From Tomocerus qinae (lineage: Eukaryota > Arthropoda > Collembola > Entomobryomorpha > Tomoceridae), in assembly GCA_020055645.1 (NCBI GenBank), contig CM034547.1, positions 47,094,409-47,158,408 of the forward strand: a DNA stretch of 64,000 bases, in the 5' to 3' direction. The notes below the pieces were generated by a model. It was not told the DNA's origin. It saw only the letters and a list, made by a program, of their open reading frames with translations, and did not search any database. Each line of letters starts with the position of its first letter. Within the stretch, counting starts at the first letter, position 1. A program made the position numbers and the translations under genes. Below are positions 40,422 through 52,628 of this stretch, one piece after another.

Positions 40422-40993
40422 GCGACTTCCCAAAGGCCACGCAGTTCGTTAAGTGAAATTAGTGATCACTCGCCCAGAATAAAATACTTTCACTCTCTTT
40501 TACAGATATTTACCATCGTTTGCTACATTTGTTGTCCTGTTAATTTACTTCTGTATACATTGTACACGTTTCTTTAGAACTTTATGCAGTAGTTATTTTA
40601 TTTGTAGTATATAGTTTCTCGTTGATTTTGTAATGCACAAATTACTTAACATTGAATACTACGATAAGTACAATAAACATAGTTAAAAAAGACATACTTT
40701 GCTCCATGATAAAAAAATTAATTCGTTTTCACTAAATTAACAAATTCCAGAAGTGGTACTTGGTATTTATGCCTCATTTAACGGCATTTTAATTTGCATA
40801 ACATAAAAATATTTCATTGTCGGCACACAAAAGAAAAGATTTCCCAAATGACCCAAATTATGAACTTTAGATGCAGATGGAGGAATTAATTTCTGGTGTT
40901 TTTACATTATGCTATCGATTCAATAGTGTAAACATAATATGGTGGGGGATTTTACAAAATAAACATCTGTCAAATAAGTTGTTCCGCCCACAT
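40422..40993. terminator. Shared 3' region of two convergent genes, with poly(A) signals
   Basis: On the plus strand AATAAA occurs at 40478-40483 and 40672-40677 and can serve the KIZ-like gene. For the minus-strand gene the nearest signals are ATTAAA (TTTAAT at 40788-40793 on plus) and AATAAA (TTTATT at 40597-40602 on plus). If the distal signals are used on both sides, the 3' UTRs overlap by roughly 100 bases. The region holds no other feature. Confidence 0.55.
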
Positions 40994-43257
40994 TCAGGAT
41001 CCAACGGCCTTGTCACTTGTCGCTTTTACATCTCCACTACTACTAGGATCATCATTTTGGTTGTTTTTGTTTGATTCAGTATCAGAAAGAGGAACTTGTG
41101 GACTTAAAGGATGCAATTGACTTTCTCCGTCTTCCTCTGGGTCTTCGTCATCCAGATTAACTTCGTCGATACTAAGCTGCTTACAAGCTTCTAGCAAAGC
41201 CTCTGCGGACATGATCGTCTCTCCAGCGGCAGATTTCATGTAATTCTTGAGATCTTCGGAATTCGGGCCAAGTTTGACACCTTTCCCGGATTGTAAACGA
41301 GCTCGCAGTGTACGATATATGTGCCGAAGGGTTGACACGCCTGTAAGTGTGTCGCAAAATTTACCAACTCGTAAATCCTTCATGAGAAGATGATTTTCCA
41401 TCGAGTTGAGACAACTGGATGTGAGCATTTTCAGCAACTCTGAGCTTAGATAATTGACCTTATCTGATATTTCCAGGTCGCCATCTGGCATTCTATAAAA
41501 TTAGAACAAATCGAACCAAAAACACATATCTATAGTTTATCCTTGTCAAGAAAATTATTACTTTCTGATCGTTTGCCATGAAAAGCAACCGGAGGACTTA
41601 GAATCAACAAGGATATTGCCACAAGGAGATTCATAAAATGCATTTGGTATAGTTCTTACGATGGAGTGACCACAACGATCTGTCTATCCTTAGTGGATTC
41701 CACATTACATACGTCATCAGGATAAAAGAAACTCCGAGGCAATCGTATTATCCTAAATATAATGTTATCAAGTAGACATTGAACAGCTAATTATTGTAGT
41801 CTTCTAGTGTGACTACTGCAGACAAAGTTTTACTACTGCAGGTTACAACTAAGAAACAAAATATCGGTACAATTTTTTGGCAGACTGCAAAAGTTATGAT
41901 GGCAGTTCAAAATTCTTGTCGTGCATTTAACTACTTCAGAATTCTACTGCCATAACCGAAAGAGCGATGTCAAAAAAGAGCATATGCTCTAATTCCAATG
42001 GACCTAGTCATACTGGAGACAGCCGAGAAGACAGTGCGTGTCATAAAAACAAATGTTACTCCGTGTAAACTATTTCGATACATATTTATATGTATATATT
42101 CACCCCAGGCCAACTGCTTAGGTATGTGTCAGAGTATGTGTACCATTTTTTGAGATACATTTATCTGACTGACTGACAAGACACGAATTAGAATTGGGAA
42201 ATTGGGATGCAGCAGTGCAGTTAAAAGAGGCACTTTATCATTTCGTCTCGCTTCCCGTATGAAGCGCATAAATAAATTCATCATGTCAAACACATTTGTG
42301 CAAATCGCATTGCATGCATCTGAATTCTTTGAGATGTTTAGTTCAAATAGCTATTTTTCATGGACCGTAACCTAAGTGTGTTTCTGTTTATGAGGGCCTA
42401 CAACATAAATCTTTAATATTTAGTATGGAAATAATTACTATGTAGAAAACAACCTGCAGTTTACGAATATTTTTTATAAATACACTTTTTACTCACCAGT
42501 CGTGATCCAATTGTCGAAGAACTGAATATGCAAAATCGTTGTAAGCTTTGAATGATTCCTTCAACTGTACTACAATTACCTAGGGAGTTCAACGATATTT
42601 TAGACTACAGGTTAGGCTTAATATTAAGTCTTTGAAAGATACGACTTATTCTTGAATAAAACCCAGCTCAATAAATAGATTTCTATGCTATTGTTGATTC
42701 AAAAGGAATTGAAATTGTAGTCATATAAAAGTTCTGCCAAGTGAGAAGACAGCTTTGCTCACCTGATGCTGAGAACCATTCAAAATGTCGGGTAAAGTGG
42801 GTTTCCAATCTGAAACCAATTTGCTTACATTTCTCAGTTCAATGATTTTAAAAATTGCTTTGCTAGACTTCACAAAACCTTCGCATGCTATGCGGTACAT
42901 GATAGGTATAAGCGTTGGGGGATTTTTAGCAATCACTCTGTCAGCGTTGCAAATCTCGGCTTCCAATCCATTTGTATGAGCTTTAATTTTCGCCTACAAA
43001 AATAGAAATCTAGAAAAGAGCAGCTGCCATGAAAGACAGACGGAAAACCGAATTTTAATCGTTACCATTTCTTCACTAACCTGCAGTAACTTCCCAAATT
43101 TAGTAATGAGCAACTCGTTCGGTTCTCCAAAATCCTGTAGTAATTCAAAAGCATTCAATGGTAGCGGAAATAAAGGAGCTTCTTTATCTTCAGTTAATAG
43201 AATTGCATATTTTTCAAAAACAGGCTGCGGGCGAGGCGATTTGTATGAGATATTCAT
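40994..43257 (-). CDS. Unrecognised conserved-looking protein (5 exons, 360 aa)
   Basis: On the minus strand the exons are 43257-43081, 42993-42763, 42579-42497, 41752-41660 and 41492-40994. All junctions fit GT-AG (CAG|GTTAGT, CAG|GTGAGC, ACTG|GTGAGT, ATC|GTAAGA; acceptors TTTTTGTAG, CTCCCTAG, ATATTTAG, TTTTATAG), and the phases are consistent: 0, 0, 2, 2. The start is the first ATG of exon 1 (MNISYKSPRPQPVFEKYAIL). Residues 1 to about 300 look like a soluble, mostly helical globular protein (for example LPLNAFELLQDFGEPNELL in exon 1 and NYLSSELLKMLTSSCLNSME in exon 5), with no signal peptide or membrane segment. From about residue 305 there is an acidic run (NLDDEDPEEDGES) and a disordered Ser/Asp/Asn tail. 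I do not recognise the family and assign no function. It converges with the KIZ-like gene and diverges from the gene at 44075. Confidence 0.75.
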
Positions 43258-44074
43258 TTTACGTCGAAAATCTTTAAAGTTTCAGAGAAAAAAGTCTTTC
43301 AACAAGACTGTTGTTACATAAGTAAGTAGAACAAGAAAATATTTGTAGTATTTTACTTTCCTCGTACCACTTTATAAGTTAAAGTAACGAATTCAAAGTT
43401 ACTAGTACTGTCACAAAATTGCATCTATGAATACCGCCCAACCTGCGGCATTCCAGGCTTCATTCGATTTTTTTGTAATGCATTCGATTTGTGACGTCAC
43501 ACGGCGACATTTCCTATTCATTTCCATGGGGCAGAAAAATATTTTTGACAAATTTTTTTAAATTTTTTGACATGCACTTTCACCATGGTGATGGCCCATG
43601 CAAATGTATAGGAAAGTCGCCGTGTGACGTCACAAATCGGTTTACATACACAAAAATTCAGAAGTGCCTGGGAATTCCAAACCTATTTTACTTCTACTAG
43701 CCTTGAATACCGCCCATAATGCAAATTAAACACAGCCGATAGCGACCGTTCACATTTTAGCCTAGGTAGTCAAAACAAAAAACATTGTCTCCAAGGGAAG
43801 GTTAAAAATGCTTCTAATAAGTCATGGAAAATGAAAGAAATGTCTGCCTCGTGGGGATTTTTAGTTCATTTTTGCTGCAGTTATGTAGGTAGGGTTTGAT
43901 AAAGAAAAGCTGTTGTACTCGGAAATCTACATGCATAAAATTATTTGTGTCCTAGAACAATAGCAACTTTCTGGAAACAAGTCAAACTAGCCAAACTTGT
44001 CAATAGTCTATCAAAAAGTGTAAATATATTCTCAACTTCAGACTCCTTCCCCAAAATCTTTAAACCTTGCATAG
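43258..44074. promoter_or_regulatory. Putative bidirectional promoter region
   Basis: An 817-bp gap separates the start codons of a minus-strand gene (43257) and a plus-strand gene (44075), so their promoters must lie here or overlap flanking sequence, unless the 44075 gene has an upstream non-coding exon. Its most prominent content is the fold-back element at 43428-43716 with two TGACGTCA sites. No clear TATA-box arrangement was identified. Confidence 0.45.
43428..43716. mobile_element. Fold-back (MITE-like) element flanked by 13-bp direct repeats
   Basis: TGAATACCGCCCA occurs exactly at 43428-43440 and 43704-43716, like a target-site duplication. Between them lie 263 bp whose ends form an imperfect inverted repeat (43447-43516 against 43608-43678). 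The inner 31 bases pair almost perfectly with one inserted base (43486-43516 with 43608-43638), including GTGACGTCACACGGCGAC. Each arm contains the full CRE palindrome TGACGTCA (43492-43499 and 43625-43632). There is no coding capacity. Thirteen bases is longer than most cut-and-paste transposon duplications, so the mechanism of insertion is uncertain. An alternative reading is a regulatory hairpin with coincidental direct repeats. Confidence 0.65.
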
Positions 44075-47000
44075 ATGTCTGAAACCCAAAATGATCCAGC
44101 TTTCGAGTCTTTAATATGTGAGCTTAAAAATTATAACAGCAAAACTACAAACCCTGGAGGGTTTACAAACTTTGTTAGCAATCCTTCTCAGTACACTTGC
44201 AGTCTGAATAACTCTGGTTGGAATTGTGGAAGTGTTCTACGTGTTGAGGCAAAACGAAGTAGGCTTCTAGCTCCAAGTCTAAATTCATTTTCGGTATATC
44301 CTCTTCCATATAGTCTTGATGGAAATCCGTGCTGTATATCCGGAAATTCTTGTGGGGAAGCTAGTGAAGGTGCCTCGTACGCTTTATTAGTACGAACTCT
44401 GCTTTCACAGCAGGCTTTTCAGGATACACTTCGCCAAACTATCCGATTACAGATAGAAGATATATTTACACAAATTCTTACAAAAAGGCTGATGGAAATG
44501 GTTCCTGCCCTTCTTTCAAGATATCTGGTTGTAAATGTACCATGCATAGGTAATGTTAGCATTTACACTGGGTACGTTTCTTTTATTTCCCAAGAATTCT
44601 ACATTTTATTTTATTCAACCCTATCCATTACAATTCAGCAAAGCAGCGCTTTCAATATTAACTAAATTACTATGCTTATCGGCTTCTTCAGGTCAATTTA
44701 TATTGCTTTAGTTGTTTATGTAATTCAATTTCGTTGTCAAATTGCTTTATCAGTGCAATTTAACAGATGTGCCGTAATTGTTCAAAACAAACCCAAACAA
44801 ATAAGAAACGGTGCACTTTTCAACTTTTCTATGTCAATGTCCAAAAGTTTTAACAGATTTCACAGACCCACAGCCTAGCTACTTTTCTAAAATTTTGGTT
44901 AATGTTCATTAGTGAAACAAATAGACAACGAGTTGGTATCCAAATGCATTACTGAGTAGGGGGGAAATCTTGCAGAGTACCATTTCCATACTTCCATCGA
45001 GTTCCAATGGGCCAATATTGTTAAATAAATAAGATGCCATTTTTAGATGTAATCACTTGGAAGGAATATGAAAATGAGCAAGCAAGCCTCCTCGCTAGAT
45101 TTTTTCAATTTATGCAATATTATATATCAATATATCTAGCTACTGCATATTGAACTCATTGAAAGCTATTAGCATTGATTGTCAAAAATATTACTTAATA
45201 GTACCAGTTACTATTAATAGCCGTCATTGTATGTCTATGAGGCATCTTAAGCATGTAATACAGAGCAGATTAAAAGCTCATGCACAAATCCATATTATGT
45301 TTTATTTCTTAATATAGATACGAGACATGAACACCTGACACCTGGTAGTTAAGATTTGTTCTGAGTCCTGTGCCATTATCCTACCATATCAAATCCGTTC
45401 ATTTCCATTACCATTAATACCATAGTACTTACTATAAATAGGTTCTGTTGCACAATCTTCGGAATATTCGGCTGATAAATCCATGCTATGTGATGTAATT
45501 CATCAAAAATCCTATTTATTCAATACACAATCTTATGAGAAAGAGAAAATCCTATTTATTACACTACCAAACCAATTTATATTTAGAATTTATTTCGCAA
45601 TCTTCTTTGACATCAAGAAAATGAGAATCTTTCATTGCTATGTACTTAAGGATTATTAGGATGATTTGATAATTAGTGGTGGAAATAGGTATAGATATTT
45701 TATTTTTAGCCTGTCTGCTTATCTGCAGTAATAAAGCACAGACAGCCAGACGGACATAAATTACCTAACGTAACATATTTTTATTAGTGTGCAAGATGAG
45801 AGAGAACAAAGACGGCATGCATAGAACCATGTGGCTTAAGGTACATACTACTGCCAAATTTTAGATCATATTATATACCCAGAACGCTATACACTACTTG
45901 TATCTATATAATAAGATGTACAGACATACGCGAGTAGTATAATAATTAATAGGTATATGTACTGTAGCTAAATGAAGCATGTATCTAGTAATCGATCCGA
46001 TTCGTTTACACAGTTGGAAATAGGTAAATCGGAGGAAATTTTTAGGAAGGCTCTTAGAACATTACAGCCCATCGCATAAAATTGACAGACAGGTCGGTGA
46101 AAGCTTAAAAGAGCACTGGCAATATTAATGGTTTGGCACGCATGGTCTTGTTGCAGTTGTGAAAGCGTTCGAGGAATTCATACTAGCTAATAAGATTGGT
46201 GTGTAAGTATATAAAGTGTAGGTATCTCTCCTCGGCAAACAAATAAAGAGAATCATAATAATTATAGGTAGCGTGACATGTGGATGTAGTAGAGTAAGTA
46301 GTGTGGAGTGGAGGTCTGTAGAGTGGGGAAAGAACATTCTATTTAAACTGACGGATTCCGGGTAGAAAGCGCAAGTCACTTTTCTGTAGGATTCCTTTTC
46401 GCCTTCGACGCATGACATGCCGTCCTATGCAGCACACCACAAGATGCATAATATCCACATCTCTACCTACAAAATAGATGTGAAAAATATTCCCATATTT
46501 TGTATTGGCTTATGATAGCTGCAACTCTATAGGGCGGATATACTTCTCATAGGCTATAGTCTCATCTGGTCAGAGCAAACAAACGGAAAGCTACTTAACA
46601 ACTTAACTCTTGCCTTTTTTCACCTTAGATATGTACAAGTTGCATTTATAAGGCTTTGAGTCATTATAGCATTCTATACTGTAGCCTGCTGAGTGTGGTG
46701 TGATAAAAACTAACCTTGTGTGAGTGTGACATGTAGCCGATCAGCTTAGGGAATAATAGAAAATAGACTAATAATTCAAAGCTACTTAGGCCGGAAAAAC
46801 ACGAACCTCTATTTTGAGTATCTATAGCGATATATCTAAGAGAAATAATCGAAAGAGTCAAACAACTATAGTGAAAGTCTGCCTATTTATTATGGAAATA
46901 GTCGGGTAACTTCATGGAACAAGTTTAAAAGTATTTCACGTTCATATTTATCTCGAGTGTATTATTCTCCGTTTTGTTGTAGCATTAGTGGTGCATACAA

Positions 47001-47675
47001 GGTTATAAAAAGCTACCTGTGTCCAAACTGTGAAAGTATTTGTAAAGAGTCCTAAGAACTAAAAGAAGGACAACGAGGGCCGGAGAGAAAATAATTTTCA
47101 AGTACTTACTCAAGTGTGTTTAAGTTAAGAGGTGAAAAGAGTGAGTTGTGCAGTCCCTCCCCTTGTCTATTGATTCTCAACTCCTCTCTCTCTCAGTTTA
47201 CTTTCGTCTATTGCGATTACATGCAATAGTTTCTGTATACTCACAAGTTCTCGTACGAGCGAAGGCAGTGTTCCAAATTCCAACTTGTCATTATTTACAT
47301 ACTACTCGTATAGTCCTATTTGATCATTGCAGTGCGACGCGACAGATATATTCTTGACATATAAAAAACCAACTGCGGTGCTGAATTGTGACTGATATAC
47401 TTACTCCCATTACGTAAGTAATTTTGACAGTACGCACGAAAGGAAGATATTGAGTCAATCAGCTCCCAGTCTCTCTCCCATTCACAATATTGCATTGCCC
47501 TGTCACTTTTCTGTGTCATCAGCGACAACCTTCAAGTACAAAATCAATAAGTCCGAGTCAAAATCCTCTCTCAGTCGATGATTCTTCCTCAGAGGTAGAA
47601 AATAAGGAAAACCGGACTCAAACAGAAGAATTCCAAACAGAAAATACTAGTCCGCTTGGAATTTCAAGAGAATGA
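44075..47675 (+). CDS. Unrecognised protein, at least 2 exons (about 191 aa in this model)
   Basis: Exon 1 (44075-44549) starts MSETQNDPAFESLICELKNY and ends at ATAG|GTAATG in phase 1. Residues 1-95 are Asn/Ser/Gly/Cys-rich and probably flexible; residues 100-150 look strongly helical (LLVRTLLSQQAFQDTLRQTI, then RLQIEDIFTQILTKRLMEM), possibly a dimerisation helix. The only downstream exon I can join in phase is 47575-47675, after a good pyrimidine-rich acceptor (ATCCTCTCTCAG). It adds an acidic, disordered C-terminus (DDSSSEVENKENRTQTEEF) and a TGA at 47673-47675. Exon 1 is fairly convincing. The link to the last exon across a 3-kb intron rests on phase and composition alone, and further small exons may be missing. 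Without splicing, the frame continues to a TAA at 44663-44665. I do not recognise the family. Confidence 0.5.
44550..47574 (+). other. Presumed intron of the 44075 gene, no other feature seen
   Basis: The stretch runs from GTAATG to TCTCTCAG. Open frames inside (for example minus 46125-46418 and plus 44672-44878) have no coding character. A second acceptor, GTGTCATCAG ending at 47522, precedes an open frame shared with the last exon but would need a phase-0 upstream exon. Confidence 0.4.
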
Positions 47676-47810
47676 GCAACCATTCACAGAAATTTAACGA
47701 TGGTGGAAGGATGGCTACCTCTAAAGTCCTAAATTTTAACGGTACAGATGTCTATTCTGCTCATCCTGACAGCGAAGGAGAATCCGTTCCTACCCTTCAT
47801 CGCAGTGAAG
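47672..47810 (+). CDS. Candidate alternative first coding exon (46 codons plus one base)
   Basis: An ATG at 47672 (with another in frame at 47714, MATSKVLNFNG) opens a hydrophilic peptide ending SEGESVPTLHRSE, and stops at GAAG|GTCAGA in phase 1. The ATG overlaps the TGA of the preceding frame as ATGA, so this exon begins exactly where the 44075 gene ends. It shares phase and style with the exons at 52496 and 59783. After the splice site the frame runs on and then turns hydrophobic (LLLLLIASSCFTYIALLVSF) before TAG, so a small unspliced membrane peptide is an alternative, less likely reading. The donor is weaker than in the other three exons. The product is not recognised. Confidence 0.4.
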
Positions 47811-50800
47811 GTCAGAAACTACTTCTTTTATTAATTGCGTCATCCTGTTTTACATACATTGCTTTATTAGTTTCATTCATCAAATTCTCACAAACTAGTT
47901 GTAAACATAATCTTCTAAAATATTAGTTACCCACCCATATTCAACTATACTGTAGATAAAACGTTTTTGTAAAGTGGAGATTAGACATAAATTGATAATA
48001 ATAGTGTAAGTGGAGTGAAATTATACTTAATACTTCAACTGCAGAAAAGGACAGTTGCTGAGTTAAAATTGCATGTTTCGACTACATTTCCGTAGGTCTA
48101 TTTATATTTTAAAAAGGTCCGTCAAGAGGTTCACTTTCCTTGGCAGGTCATAGTCATAACTATAGGGGACGAGTCTAGCTAACGAGCATCGATTGTCTGC
48201 ATGATTAATGTCAATAATATTTTATTTGACAGGTTTATGACCACATTCTGTCTGTATTTATATACTAATATCTTCACTGTCCTATTTACTTACGTTTACG
48301 TAGTTAGATTAGAATAGTCTTCCCATTCACATTGTCTGCGTGGATTAAATTAATGATACTAGCTACTCTACACAGTTCTACCATTTATTTCCCTCATGCC
48401 ACGAATGGGGCTGTAATAAAGCATTAACTATATTCTATTATCATATCTTCTGTACACACGGATTTAGACAGGTGTATCGTGTAGATATAAATATACCTAG
48501 ACTGTTGGTTTTAACCGTTGTCACAAGTTTATGCATATAGGGAGAGCAAATCCATGATTGTGCGATCCCTCGTTATATGACAAGGTATGTCGTGCACAGA
48601 AGGAAATAAATGACAGATTACGTTAAAACGTAAATGTCCATTAGAGATATTCGGGTTGATAACTTTTAATGCTAGTACTCACAGGACAAAGCTTAAATGG
48701 ATTGGGGTGCAAATTGAGAAATAGATCACGACACAGGAAAATGTTTCAGCTCTTAGATGAGAGATGGGATAATGAGATTCGTCTAGTTCGTCTGGCATTT
48801 TTGTGACAGGGAAAAGTAATGATTTTTGATTGTTTTTGAAATACTGGTTTTTGAGCAGAGTACAAATGTTTTGATTGAAGATATTTTTGGCTTCGGTTGA
48901 GTCAGCGAACAAATTACGTTCTGATGCCAAACTTGCGACGCAATAATATTATTGCATAGTTGACTTCGACTTGAAAAACACTTCTGTAGCAGATTTTCTG
49001 AGAAATAAGTTTTACTAGACTAAACTTGTAGCAATGTCACAAGCATCACTTCAAACGAAATATTTACGGAAATGCTGTTGCAGTTTACATGCAAATATTT
49101 GTCTAAGGCTAGGAAGGCCACTTTAATTTGCAAGCAATTTCAATGTGTTTGTACTACACTATGGATTATAGATACAATCCATTGATGTTCGTACATTACC
49201 TTTAATAGCTAGAAGGTTTAAGGTGCATTTTTCTTAGAATATTTTAAACAAGCTATTGGAATTCGGAATTTACAGGTACGTAAGGATACCGTGCTTGTAG
49301 AAACTTAATGTAATATTGTATGCACCTGCTGAGCTAATAGATAAAATCATCGGCATCGGCAAAATGGCCATGAAACATTTTATCTCTGTAGATGTAAATT
49401 GTAATCCTCAAACAGTCCCTATAAAGCCTAATAATAGTTAACGATTATTATTTACCTGGCTGCCCTAAGGCTTTAATGACGTTCTTATCTAAATAGACAA
49501 TTTGTTGAACTTCTTTTGTTGTTTAAAAGCATCAAAAACGCAAATTGATAGTAGGGATTAAATACAAATACTACTAATGGTCAAGTCAAGTGTGTACAAA
49601 CAATTTCCTTGCGACAACGTGTAAGAATATTTTGCATAAAAGGATTTGCATTGAACAGTTTTGTAATTGATAGATGAAAGACAAAATCATAAGAACGTCA
49701 TAAACTAATGTGGAGGCAGCCAGGTGTTTTGAATCCATTTCTTTCGAATTGTTTGTTAGCATCATGCTCTCCTGAAACTGATGACCTTCGTATGTTTTTC
49801 TACTGATACAAGTAAGGAAAAAAGATACTATGAAATTGCAACTACAACGTACTCCTAAAAAATCATAATAATTTTTAAATGCAGTAATTGCCAGTACAGG
49901 ATGAAGATTGATGCAAAAAAATAATTGATCGAAATCATAAAAATAGAGTTTTCTCGAAGTAGATTCTCTCCACTTGTGTTAAAGTAATAATAGTTGACTC
50001 TTGGTACAAGACTTTTTATTAGAATGGGTACTATTAATATGTAGGTAGGCGTGTACTTCTATATAGCTGAAAAGTATACCGATATGTGCACAATTGCTGA
50101 AATTACTACCACACCTATATAACATTTGTACCTGTATGTTTTGATCAGTAAATCCGTAACTACTGCCATATGGTAAACGAAAAATGTAGAGTGTTCGTGA
50201 CTGGAGTGGACTGTTAGGTCTGCAGTATTATGTTTGTATAGGTAATGTATAATCAATAGAGGTAGGGTGAAGTGTAGAAGGCTTACAGATGCATGTAGCA
50301 CTCAAATCGCAGTGCTGTAATTACTCCTGTGTTCGTGTGCGTGCTAATCTAAAAGAAAAATCCGAGTCTTGATCACTTCTTATTTTTACTCGACTAAGTT
50401 ATTGAGTTTTGTTCAGTAATCAATATGGTAGTTCACTTCTAGTGTGGGAACTGTATTTAGATCCCAACATAACTAACAACAAACGATAATAATCGATGGT
50501 TGAATTCATTCTGGACAGCAGAAGGCGTAGCCTAACCTAACCCTAAAATATTATGTACTTGGTCTGTCTGCAATCTCGCAATTGGCTATAGGGAGATAGC
50601 ATGATTTTAATTATTCCTTTCAGAGCTGCAGCTATATAGAGAGTGACTTCATCTAAATTCAATTGAAATTAGTAGGTACCCTGTGTTTTTATGCCAATGC
50701 AATTCCCAGAAGATTCGAGTTACATGCAGACACTCATAAAGATAGAATTTTTTTAAAACCCTTGTATCTTATTCCTTATCTCGAACTGAAAAACACTTTC

Positions 50801-52495
50801 AGTATACCAAGTTTTTGCAACCTTTAGGTATTATAGTATACCCGACTCGGATAGTCTGATAATCCATCCCTAGTGTAGAAAACTGTACACTCTGTGCTAC
50901 TTTGTTAATACGTTGCACACGTAGTATAGCAATTTATTTGCTCACGACATGCACAAAGAGATAGGTACTTGTATTGTGAATTTAATAGAGCCACGATAAG
51001 TCATTACTTTCCGGGTTAGTCCCTAATTGTAAGTTATCCACTCAATACTCACGTCAGTAACAACCACATCGTCCAATTGATAATACTCGCTACACTGAGG
51101 AAAGAAATATTTAATACACTGCTGTAATCTACTCTATGAAATAACAATTCTAATTATAGGCTTAGTAAACAAAGCTACTTCAGATATTAGCAACCATACA
51201 CCATATTATAGTGTGGGGTTATTACTGTGCACCATTTTGTTTGGTAGCTACATAAATATTCTTCTGCCGGTGGCGATTGGTTAAGTAATTAGATTGGAAA
51301 CTTCCATCAGGAGACAACCTTGACTTAGCTTAGGTCAGGAAACACATAACCATAAGGGTGTCTTTTTGCATCCGTAAAAGATTACATTTTATTCGCATTA
51401 TATCTGTATTCGTGGTTCAATTGGGTCTCCACTTTACACATAGAGCTATTTAAATACACTTCATACATAAAAATTAACAACATAACCAAGTGCACCAGCT
51501 GAAGTCTGGAGAATTATTACGTGCATTATTCCGATTTAAAGTGTAGTAGCAGAAACAGAATCTCTGTAGCATTGCTAGGTTTTCATCGACATTATTGGTA
51601 TCACTAATTGTTATCAGTCGATAACATAATGCCATAAATTCCCTACTTGGACCAAGTGCAAGTTAACATTAGTGTCTACTTGATGTAATAGTGACCATTC
51701 AGCTACTGAAATGTTATATGGATAGAATTAGGTATCCTTTAATCTGTTACAGAGAAGTATAGAGTGATTCATGTTGAACAAATTAGACAAGTGGTTATGA
51801 ATTGTGATAATTTACCGAAGAGTTTTAAATTTGGAAAGTGCGTTTAGCTACAGTGAACAAACATCTTATCAGGCGATAGTATAATTAGCTTGAAGAATGA
51901 ATAATTGTTGAGAATTAAAAACAAAATTCCATGACGGATATAACAATAGGTGACTAAAGTAGTGCAACTTGCTACCGTCTGACATTACGAGACAGAATTA
52001 TTACTAATAGTAGGCTATGAAATGCATTATGCATAGCACATTAGACCATATAATTATCATGAGTGAAGTTCGTTCGAGTTTACAGTGATAGGACGGGGCA
52101 GTTATATTTATTCCATTGTCCCTGAATGAACGATAAAATTATCAGTAGATTGAAGAAGAACAAGGGAAGCAGAGCAGACACAAAGTTCCATTAATATACA
52201 AAGCAAGAACGTTCATATTTGCGTTGACATTGTCTCTCACACTTCTGGGTTGGAATGGCAGTTTTATTTATGCATACTTGAAACTCGGAATAGTTAATCG
52301 ACAGGCTTGTGGATAATTAATAAATACACACTGCTGGTTTATCACTGACTGATTGTCAAGTTATGTGACTTCGTCAGAATTTAATTGTGTTGTGAATTGT
52401 GTGTTCCCAATCCATTCCAAAGTGTTGTTAGGTGAAGAGCCTCTGTCACTTTGTATCTCTGCGTAATTTAAATTTTCTGAACTGCACTCTCCGTA
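47811..52495. other. Non-coding stretch, presumed long first intron
   Basis: No supported gene or RNA was seen. Open frames are short and on both strands. If the alternative-first-exon model is right this is intronic on the plus strand. Confidence 0.45.
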
Positions 52496-52628
52496 ATGGA
52501 ATCTTTAATCGGAAAGGTAGAGACCTTGAGAAAGAACAACGGCTCCAGTCCGTTCTATGAAATTCAAGATGACTTCCAAACTTCGTCATCTGAATTCGAT
52601 ACACCTACAAGCATCACTAACAGAGAAG
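52496..52628 (+). CDS. Candidate alternative first coding exon (44 codons plus one base)
   Basis: ATG at 52496 opens MESLIGKVETLRKNNGSSPF followed by YEIQDDFQTSSSEFDTPTSI and TNRE, then a good 5' splice site GAAG|GTTAGT in phase 1. An in-frame TAG lies right after the donor, which fits a coding exon that stops at the splice site. The peptide is polar and acidic, Ser/Thr-rich, with no signal peptide or membrane segment, like the cytosolic N-terminal tail of a larger protein. No acceptor is needed if the transcript starts just upstream. The body of the protein is not in the window. Confidence 0.5.

Noticed and set aside
47523..47574. Longer version of the last exon of the 44075 gene, starting after GTGTCATCAG
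   Set aside because: The frame is open but would need a phase-0 upstream exon, while the observed exon 1 donor is phase 1. The acceptor at 47574 fits better.
50531..50546. Telomere-like CCTAACCTAACCCTAA
   Set aside because: Only 16 bases, with mixed 5- and 6-base units. Too short to claim an interstitial telomere.
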